A model generated the notes under the pieces. The model was not told the DNA's origin. It worked only from the letters and a program-made list of their open reading frames with translations, and did no database searches. The position numbers and the translations under genes were made by a program. Shown here piece after piece: positions 1 through 4,258 of a stretch of DNA of 7,118 nucleotides; within the stretch, counting starts at the first letter, position 1, and every line of letters begins with the position of its first letter. Origin of the DNA: an uncultured Peptococcaceae bacterium. Its GTDB lineage: Bacteria > Bacillota > Peptococcia > Peptococcales > Peptococcaceae. The stretch spans positions 1 through 7,118 of the forward strand of contig CALAKO010000198.1 in the NCBI GenBank assembly GCA_937922955.1, written 5' to 3'.

Positions 1-895
1 GAATCTCTTTGACAGAAATGGTCTGAGCTTGCAGCGGTGCCGGAGCAATGGTGATGGCGTTGTCGCTGATTTGGACGTTTGCGCCAAAACCGCGCAGCAA
101 TTCAACAATGGCCTTGTCGCCCTGGCTGGAAGACAAATCCAGTCCGGTCATGGTCACCGGCGCAGAAAGGGCGCCTGCTGCCAGGAAAAAGGCGGCATTG
201 GACCAATCGCCTTCAATGGTGCAGCCACCATTTTCAGGCAGGCGGTAAGCGGCGTCGGCGGCGACATGGAAATGGCTGCCGTCTTCTTCGACGGCAACAC
301 CGAAGCGACGCAGCACGTCGAGGGTGAGGTCAATGTATGGACGGGACTGCAGCGGCGTCGTCAAGGTGATGTCGAGGGCTTCATTCAGGAGCGGTGCTGC
401 CAGCAGCAGGCCGGTGAGATACTGGCTGCTGATGTGCCCAGGAAGAGACACGGCGCCTCCGTGCAGGGGGCCGCTGATGGTCAGCGGCAGATGCTCAGAA
501 GTCGTCGTAGCACCGAGGGTATGCAGCACATTGAGAATCTCAGAAATGGGGCGCTCCGGCAATCGGCCTTCACCGACAAAGGCGGCGCTGCCACCGAGAG
601 CAGCACTGACCGGCAGGAGAAAGCGCAGTGTGGAACCGCTTTCGCAGCAGTTGATGAGCGCCGCATCACGAACTTGCTGAATCGGTGTAATGCTGATGGT
701 GCTGCCTTCTCGGGTGATGTCTGCGCCCAGGGCTTTTATGCAGTCGAGGGTGGTGTCAATATCAATGGAGCTGGTTGGCAGCTGCCATTGGGAGGACCGA
801 TCGGCCAGGCTGGCAGCGATGAAAATTCGGTGCGCGGCCGATTTTGAGGGAATGGCAGCGATGGTGCCGCCAAGGGATGCAGGTGAAAGCTTCAT
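1..895 (-). CDS. aroA: 3-phosphoshikimate 1-carboxyvinyltransferase (EPSP synthase), 3' end cut by window edge
   Basis: EPSP synthase transfers the enolpyruvyl group of PEP to shikimate-3-phosphate, the penultimate step to chorismate, in the cytoplasm. About 298 residues are visible from the ATG at 895-893, roughly 70% of the usual ~430. The frame runs open off the left edge, so the C-terminal part, with the catalytic Asp of the second domain, is not seen. Family motifs appear in order: GGTIAAIPSKSAAHR (K18, S19, R23, substrate phosphate and PEP binding), ESGSTLRFLLP (85-95), RLPERPI (111-117), SSQYLTGLLLA (156-166), SRPYIDLTL (184-192), then EGDWSNAAFFLAAG and QGDKAIVELLRGFGA. The PEP/glyphosate loop reads ESGST rather than the GNAGT of E. 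coli. The start follows the aroB stop by one base. AAAGGAG (906-912), inside the aroB end, sits 10 nt upstream and supports this start. It is the third gene of the aroF-aroB-aroA operon. Confidence 0.95.
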   Translation of the reverse strand, partial: MKLSPASLGGTIAAIPSKSAAHRIFIAASLADRSSQWQLPTSSIDIDTTLDCIKALGADITREGSTISITPIQQVRDAALINCCESGSTLRFLLPVSAALGGSAAFVGEGRLPERPISEILNVLHTLGATTTSEHLPLTISGPLHGGAVSLPGHISSQYLTGLLLAAPLLNEALDITLTTPLQSRPYIDLTLDVLRRFGVAVEEDGSHFHVAADAAYRLPENGGCTIEGDWSNAAFFLAAGALSAPVTMTGLDLSSSQGDKAIVELLRGFGANVQISDNAITIAPAPLQAQTISVKEI

Positions 896-896
896 A

Positions 897-1973
897 TCAG
901 AGCGGCTCCTTTCCAAGCTGGAGCAATTCCAGCAATGTATCGTAGTCAACAGTACGCAGGCCGCAGTCGCCGATGGATTGCGGCACGACGATGGTGATGG
1001 CGCTGCTGCCAGCTTTTTTGTCGCGGCGGCAGACATCCAGCATGGCGCTGGCTTCATAGTCGCAGGTGATTGGCAGATTGTTCGCCAACAGGGCGCGTTC
1101 AACGCGGACGGCGGTGCCTGGTTGGCTCCAGCCTTTGCGGAGGCAGGCACGTGCCATCATCGCCAGGCCAATGGCTACGGCGTGACCGTGGCTGACGGCA
1201 AAGTCGGAAAGCTGTTCAATGGCGTGGGCAAAGGTGTGTCCAAGATTGAGCAGCTGCCTGGTACCTTTTTCGTACTCGTCTTCGCTGACGATTTGGTTTT
1301 TATAGGCGACGCAATCGCTGACTATGGCATCCAGGTCGCTGGATGTCTGTGTCAGACGTTCGCTGGCGATGCGGTCAAAGAGCGATGGGTTATGCAGCAC
1401 GCCGTATTTGATGCTTTCTGCCACCCCGTCGGCAAAATCGTGGTCGTTCATGGTGGCGATGCAGTCGACGTCGCAGTAAACAGCCAGCGGCTGATAGAAG
1501 GCGCCGACGAGATTTTTGCCGGCAGCAATGTCGATGGCGGTTTTACCGCCGACGGAAGAATCTACTGCCGCAAGCAGCGTGGTTGGCACCTGGACAAAAG
1601 GAATGCCGCGCTGGTAGCAGGAAGCAGCAAATCCGCTCAAGTCGCCGACAACGCCGCCGCCGAGTGCCACAACCAGGTCGCTGCGATGCAGACCGGCCAG
1701 GCTCCAGTCGTTCATCAGCTTTTCCAATACGGCAAAGCTTTTGCTGTTTTCACCAGCCGGAACCACGCTGGTCATGACGCGAAAGCCTGCTTCCGAGAGG
1801 CTCTTTGTCAAACGTTCCAGATAGAGAGGAGCCACGGTGCTGTCGCTGAACACCATGGCCTGGCAGGGCCGGTGCAGCTGTGACAGCATGGCACCGACCT
1901 CATCCAGCAGCTTGTGACCAACATATACCTTGTAAGGCTGGCCTGTTTTTACATCAATGGTTGAAGTGATCAT
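897..1973 (-). CDS. aroB: 3-dehydroquinate synthase
   Basis: AroB is the second shikimate-pathway enzyme. It converts DAHP to 3-dehydroquinate with NAD as a recycled cofactor and a divalent metal (usually zinc). The 358-residue length is normal for the family. Visible motifs are the NAD-binding GGGVVGDLSGF (105-115), the PTTLLAAVDSSVGGKTAID stretch (130-148), NLVGAFYQP (154-162) and the metal ligands E186 (in VAESIKYG), H246 (in LNLGHTFAHAIE) and H262 (in SHGHAVAIG). The glutamate common after the third ligand (HGEAV) is histidine here (HGHAV). The ATG overlaps the aroF stop as ATGA, and AGAAGGAA (1982-1989) inside the end of aroF sits 8 nt upstream. It is the middle gene of the operon, and the coupling should keep AroF, AroB and AroA in proportion. 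The function assignment is essentially certain from the motifs. Confidence 0.97.
   Translation of the reverse strand: MITSTIDVKTGQPYKVYVGHKLLDEVGAMLSQLHRPCQAMVFSDSTVAPLYLERLTKSLSEAGFRVMTSVVPAGENSKSFAVLEKLMNDWSLAGLHRSDLVVALGGGVVGDLSGFAASCYQRGIPFVQVPTTLLAAVDSSVGGKTAIDIAAGKNLVGAFYQPLAVYCDVDCIATMNDHDFADGVAESIKYGVLHNPSLFDRIASERLTQTSSDLDAIVSDCVAYKNQIVSEDEYEKGTRQLLNLGHTFAHAIEQLSDFAVSHGHAVAIGLAMMARACLRKGWSQPGTAVRVERALLANNLPITCDYEASAMLDVCRRDKKAGSSAITIVVPQSIGDCGLRTVDYDTLLELLQLGKEPL
906..912 (-). promoter_or_regulatory. Ribosome-binding site of aroA, embedded in the end of aroB
   Basis: AAAGGAG on the minus strand lies within the last codons of aroB, 10 nt before the aroA ATG. Because the aroB stop (899-897) and the aroA start (895-893) are one base apart, ribosomes ending aroB stop on top of this site. 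This favours re-initiation and fixes the aroA start, which was otherwise ambiguous because the gene runs off the window. Confidence 0.8.
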
Positions 1974-2986
1974 TGATGCAGTTCCTTCTGGCAGAAAGCG
2001 TGCAGCTTGAGAACGTCTGCAGCCACTTCATCGAAGGTTTCAGGACGCAGGCACTGTGGGCCGTCGCATTTTGCACGTTCTGGATCGTTGTGTACTTCGA
2101 TCATAAGACCATCGGCACCGGCAGCAACAGCGGCCATGCTGAGTGGACGAACCATGCGACGGATACCAGCAGCGTGGCTAGGGTCGATGACGATCGGCAG
2201 GTGCGTCAGTTCGCGCAGCATTGGAACCGCAGAAATGTCGAGGGTGTTGCGGGTCTTGGTTTCGAAGGTGCGGATACCGCGTTCGCAGAGGATGACGTCC
2301 ATGTTGCCGCCAGCCATGATGTATTCCGCACTCATCAGCCATTCCTGGTAGGTGGCGCAGAGGCCGCGCTTGAGAAGGACAGGCTTGTTCATCTTGCCGA
2401 CTTCCTTGAGCAGGTTGAAGTTTTGCATGTTGCGGGCACCAATTTGCAGAATGTCGACGTCTTCGAACAGTGGCAGCTGGGAAATATCCATGACCTCGGA
2501 AATGATTGGCAGGCCAGTGGCTTCCTTGGCTTTCAAGAGAAGCTGAATGCCTTCCGCGCCCATGCCCTGGAAGGAGTATGGAGAGGTGCGAGGTTTGAAA
2601 GCACCGCCGCGGAGAATGGTTGCCCCAGCAGCTTTGACACGCTGTGCCACTTCGATGATTTGTTCTTCGCTTTCAACAGAGCATGGACCGGCGATCAGTG
2701 TCATTGTGCCGCCGCCGATGGTGGCGTCGCCAACATGGATGACCGTGTCTTGCGGATGGAACTTGCGATTGGCGTTTTTGTATGGTTCCTGGATGCGGGT
2801 GACGCTGTCCACGATTTCCAGCGCTTCGATTAATTCAATATCCACACGAGAGGTATCCCCAACGAGACCGATAATGGAGTATGCGTCCCCTTCGGAGAAG
2901 TAGAGGTGGAGATTCATCGATTCGAGCCAATCGGTGAGCTGCTGAACTTGTGCCTGATCTGCGTTTTGTCTAAGTTTGATAATCAT
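1970..2986 (-). CDS. aroF: 3-deoxy-7-phosphoheptulonate (DAHP) synthase, type I-beta with N-terminal ferredoxin-like regulatory domain
   Basis: This is the first committed enzyme of aromatic biosynthesis, condensing PEP with erythrose-4-phosphate. Its 338 residues match the length and layout of the Thermotoga maritima enzyme: a ~70-residue ferredoxin-like domain (1-70), a linker, then a TIM barrel. Barrel motifs are LIAGPCSVES (97-106), LRGGAFKPRTSPYSFQG (125-141), QIGARNMQNF (181-190), KPVLLKRG (201-208), LCERGIRTFE (233-242), RNTLDISAVP (246-255) and PIVIDPSHAAG (264-274). Expected metal ligands are C102, H271, E297 and D308. In characterised members the N-terminal domain mediates feedback inhibition by Tyr and/or Phe; here that is inferred. 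The ATG is supported by AAAGGAGT (2995-3002), 8 nt upstream. It is the first structural gene of the operon and lies directly behind an attenuator-like leader encoding a Tyr/Phe-rich peptide. The alternative symbols aroG and aroA(G) are used for the same family. Confidence 0.97.
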   Translation of the reverse strand: MIIKLRQNADQAQVQQLTDWLESMNLHLYFSEGDAYSIIGLVGDTSRVDIELIEALEIVDSVTRIQEPYKNANRKFHPQDTVIHVGDATIGGGTMTLIAGPCSVESEEQIIEVAQRVKAAGATILRGGAFKPRTSPYSFQGMGAEGIQLLLKAKEATGLPIISEVMDISQLPLFEDVDILQIGARNMQNFNLLKEVGKMNKPVLLKRGLCATYQEWLMSAEYIMAGGNMDVILCERGIRTFETKTRNTLDISAVPMLRELTHLPIVIDPSHAAGIRRMVRPLSMAAVAAGADGLMIEVHNDPERAKCDGPQCLRPETFDEVAADVLKLHAFCQKELHQ

Positions 2987-3036
2987 GAATAAGTACTCCT
3001 TTCAAATTGGGGTGAATGAGAAATAATTATGAGTAT

Positions 3037-3071
3037 AAAAAAACTGCACGGGGATTATCCTCCGTGCAGTT
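3037..3071 (-). terminator. Intrinsic terminator (attenuator) in the aro operon leader
   Basis: On the minus strand AACTGCACGG pairs perfectly with CCGTGCAGTT (10 bp, arms 3071-3062 and 3051-3042) around the 10-nt loop AGGATAATCC (3061-3052), and is followed by a run of T's (3043-3037). It lies between the promoter and the aroF ribosome-binding site, with about 50 nt left before the aroF ATG. It therefore cannot end an upstream gene; it sits where an attenuator should. No plus-strand gene ends here, and the mirror strand lacks a T-run after the hairpin, so the direction is minus. Confidence 0.88.
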
Positions 3072-3180
3072 GCTATCTCTCACATATAAAATGTCAGATA
3101 GTGCTGTTTTCAGGATAACCCAAAAAACCCTTACTGAATACAGTAAAGGTAAAGTAGCTAAAGTAATATTGGGTTGCCTG
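3042..3180 (-). promoter_or_regulatory. Attenuator RNA: alternative pairings between leader-peptide codons and terminator loop
   Basis: Three segments can pair in competing ways in the minus-strand transcript. Segment 1 (CAGGCAACCCAA, 3180-3169) pairs with segment 2 (TTGGGTTATCCTG, 3123-3111) as 4 + 7 bp around a small internal loop. Segment 2 (GGGTTATCCT, 3121-3112) also pairs with segment 3 (AGGATAATCC, 3061-3052) over 10 bp with one G-U, and segment 3 is exactly the loop of the terminator. Inside the 1:2 stem is a 10-bp hairpin, ACCTTTACTG-TATT-CAGTAAGGGT (3150-3127, one G-U). A further hairpin (3101-3073) encloses the leader-peptide stop codon. Segment 1 is codons 8-11 of the leader peptide, just before the Tyr/Phe run, so a ribosome stalled there would free segment 2 for segment 3. 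The pairings are seen by eye; the switching is inferred from known trp/phe-type attenuators. Confidence 0.7.
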
Positions 3181-3201
3181 ATTAACAGTATTGATTGACA
3201 T
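3094..3201 (-). CDS. Tyr/Phe-rich leader peptide of the aro operon (35 aa)
   Basis: A short open frame starts at ATG 3201-3199 and ends at TGA 3096-3094, ahead of the leader terminator. Residues 12-22 read YYFSYFTFTVF: seven aromatic residues in eleven codons. F26 and Y29 bring the total to nine of 35, and there is no Trp. All four Tyr (TAT, TAC, TAC, TAT) and five Phe codons lie downstream of one RNA-pairing segment (codons 8-11) and upstream of, or inside, the next (codons 27-31). AGGTGAT (3212-3206), a seven-base match to the anti-Shine-Dalgarno, sits 4 nt before the ATG. The product has no expected function beyond being translated: ribosome progress would report charged tRNA-Tyr and tRNA-Phe. 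It has no signal-peptide or membrane-protein pattern that better explains the composition. I do not recognise this exact peptide. The assignment rests on composition, ribosome-binding site, position and RNA structure. Confidence 0.82.
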   Translation of the reverse strand: MSINTVNQATQYYFSYFTFTVFSKGFLGYPENSTI

Positions 3202-3205
3202 TTTT

Positions 3206-3212
3206 ATCACCT
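3206..3212 (-). promoter_or_regulatory. Strong ribosome-binding site of the leader peptide
   Basis: AGGTGAT on the minus strand matches seven contiguous bases of the AGGAGGTGATC complement of 16S rRNA. GG lies 8 nt before the ATG at 3201. So good a site in front of a 35-codon frame argues that the frame is really translated and fixes its start. Confidence 0.78.
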
Positions 3213-3232
3213 GTATGGTAAAAGTTTTCTAA

Positions 3233-3261
3233 AGAATATCACATTTCTTTGACGTTGTAAA
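3233..3261 (-). promoter_or_regulatory. Sigma70-type promoter of the aro leader/operon
   Basis: On the minus strand TTTACA (3261-3256; TTGACA with one mismatch) is followed after exactly 17 nt by TATTCT (3238-3233; four of six to TATAAT). Transcription would begin near 3226, giving a ~25-nt 5' untranslated region before the leader-peptide ATG. The predicted RNA would then hold the leader peptide, the competing pairings and the terminator in the usual order. Position and spacing support it, but the -10 is imperfect. Confidence 0.6.
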
Positions 3262-3278
3262 GCACTCACGAATATTAT
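3249..3278 (+). promoter_or_regulatory. Possible divergent promoter for the zinc-ribbon gene
   Basis: TTGACG (3249-3254) and TATTAT (3273-3278) are separated by 18 nt and point toward the gene starting at 3383, which would give a ~100-nt untranslated region. The -35 lies inside the spacer of the minus-strand aro promoter, so the two would overlap back to back. A second TATAAT at 3291-3296 has no convincing -35. Either could be the real site. Confidence 0.4.
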
Positions 3279-3382
3279 TAGCAAATTTTTTATAATTATG
3301 CAGCCATTTTTCGCGCTCAGCCGCTGCTATCTGTGGACGACGACGGAAATTTTTCTGCCAGTATCGAAAGGAGAGGAACGAC

Positions 3383-3622
3383 ATGTTGACCATACGCTGC
3401 GCCACCTGCAAAACCAAGTTGTGGAAATACGACAAAATTGGCCATGGAGAAGTCCTGCGCTGTCACAAAGCACGCATTACAAAATGGTACGTTGAAGAAG
3501 AACGGCAAGACGACAAAATTGTCTGCCCAAACTGTAACCGCCCCATCGGCATTGATAAAGGGACGTTTTATAAGATGGATCCCAATGCTTTTCTTTACAA
3601 CGGCACAAAACGCAACAAATAG
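3383..3622 (+). CDS. Small zinc-ribbon protein, function unknown
   Basis: A 79-residue protein carries two CxxC pairs, C6/C9 (RCATCK) and C48/C51 (CPNCNR), plus C27 (LRCHK) between them. The two pairs make a likely structural zinc site. The N-terminal half, RCATCKTKLWKYDKIG followed by EVLRCHKARI, has the look of small Com-like zinc-finger proteins seen in phages and Firmicutes genomes; this is resemblance from memory, not a search result. The C-terminal tail is basic (KRNK). No membrane segment or signal peptide is visible, so it is probably cytoplasmic. AAAGGAG (3367-3373), 9 nt before the ATG, supports the start. It is divergent from the aro operon and followed by the GNAT gene on the same strand with a 65-nt gap. 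Zinc ribbons of this size often bind nucleic acid or a partner protein, but nothing here tells which. Confidence 0.82.
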   Translation: MLTIRCATCKTKLWKYDKIGHGEVLRCHKARITKWYVEEERQDDKIVCPNCNRPIGIDKGTFYKMDPNAFLYNGTKRNK

Positions 3623-3627
3623 AACGG

Positions 3628-3656
3628 TGGTGTCTTTGTCATTCGTGCGTTATAAT
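3628..3656 (+). promoter_or_regulatory. Probable promoter of the GNAT gene (perfect -10 box)
   Basis: A perfect TATAAT (3651-3656) lies 31 nt before the GNAT ATG, in the gap after the zinc-ribbon gene. The hexamer 17 nt upstream is TGGTGT (3628-3633), a poor -35, and there is no TG extension. It would give a ~25-nt untranslated region ending in the GGAGGAG site. Read-through from the zinc-ribbon gene is also possible because no terminator is visible between the two. Confidence 0.45.
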
Positions 3657-3687
3657 GAGGGCATGAAAGCATGGAGGAGTGACTTTG

Positions 3688-4200
3688 ATGGAGAAAAAAT
3701 TTGACATTGCAGGGGATACGATTCGCATTCGCCGCATTCAGCCCGCTGACGATGCGATCATTGTGGAGATTATCCGAGCGAATTTACGCGCTGTGCATCT
3801 GGATATTCCTGGAACAGCGTATTTTGATCCGGAGCTGGAACATCTCAGTGTGTTTTATGACGCGGCGCCGGAAAAAAGAGGATACTATATTGTCACTGAT
3901 GATGACGGCCGCGTCATTGGCGGCGTTGGCTTTGCAGAATTCGAAGGAGTGGAAGGCTGTGCCGAGCTGCAGAAGCTCTATCTCGATGACTCAGTGAAAG
4001 GGAAAGGTATTAGCCATCTGCTCATGGAGACGGTGGAAGAAGGAGCACGAGAAGCTGGCTACAAGAAGCTTTATTTGGAAACCCATACCTGCCTGGAAGC
4101 AGCCTGTGCGCTCTATGAAAAGCACGGGTATGAGAGCATTGCTCAGCCAGTGCCAACCCCGCATACGACCATGAATCGGTTTTATATAAAAGCATTGTGA
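3688..4200 (+). CDS. GNAT-family N-acetyltransferase
   Basis: This is a 170-residue single-domain acetyltransferase of the Gcn5-related fold, expected to move acetyl from acetyl-CoA to an amine; the substrate cannot be told. Visible features are the N-terminal strand IRIRRIQPADDAIIVEII (13-30), the central strand VIGGVGFAEF (76-85), motif A ELQKLYLDDSVKGKGISHLL (93-112) with the pyrophosphate loop VKGKGIS, and motif B ETHTCLEAACALYEKHGY (131-148). Length is typical. The ATG at 3688 is preferred over the in-frame GTG at 3679: GGAGGAG (3673-3679) is 8 nt before the ATG, while the GTG overlaps that same ribosome-binding site. The stop is only 4 nt before a strong terminator hairpin. It is probably cytoplasmic and the last gene of a short plus-strand unit. 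Confidence 0.9.
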   Translation: MEKKFDIAGDTIRIRRIQPADDAIIVEIIRANLRAVHLDIPGTAYFDPELEHLSVFYDAAPEKRGYYIVTDDDGRVIGGVGFAEFEGVEGCAELQKLYLDDSVKGKGISHLLMETVEEGAREAGYKKLYLETHTCLEAACALYEKHGYESIAQPVPTPHTTMNRFYIKAL

Positions 4201-4204
4201 GCAT

Positions 4205-4255
4205 AAAAAACGGTACACACTGCGCGAATGTTTCGCACAGTGTGTACCGTTTTTT
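4205..4255. terminator. Long bidirectional intrinsic terminator between convergent genes
   Basis: Perfect 18-bp arms (4205-4222 and 4238-4255) frame a C/A mismatch, then a 5-bp GCGAA/TTCGC stem with a TGT loop. The arms begin with A6 and end with T6, so both strands show a GC-containing stem followed by a T-run. The plus strand ends the GNAT unit and the minus strand ends the permease unit. The stop codons of both genes lie within 4 nt of the stem. Confidence 0.93.
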
Positions 4256-4258
4256 GTT

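Noticed and set aside
29..1883. Long plus-strand open frames (29-847 and 690-1883) opposite aroA and aroB
   Set aside because: They lie antisense to genes with unmistakable family motifs. Their products have no recognisable domain, and no ribosome-binding site suits their starts. They follow from codon bias on the true strand.
1973..2833. 286-residue plus-strand open frame opposite aroF
   Set aside because: It is a mirror of the DAHP synthase coding sequence, with Trp/His/Phe-rich unstructured content and no ribosome-binding site.
3016..3198. 60-residue plus-strand frame across the aro leader
   Set aside because: It is antisense to the leader peptide and terminator. It has no Shine-Dalgarno site and reads through hairpin arms; the minus-strand features explain the sequence better.
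3195..3223. TTGACA at 3195-3200 as a plus-strand -35 box
   Set aside because: It is a perfect -35 hexamer, but no acceptable -10 lies 16-18 nt downstream (GTAAAA-like only), and the bases are accounted for by the leader-peptide start on the minus strand.
2987..3226. T-box or riboswitch upstream of aroF
   Set aside because: I found no T-box core (AGGGTGGNACCGCG-like) or other riboswitch signature. The leader peptide plus terminator explains the region.
3679..3687. GTG at 3679 as the GNAT start
   Set aside because: It overlaps the GGAGGAG ribosome-binding site and has no site of its own; the ATG at 3688 has ideal spacing.
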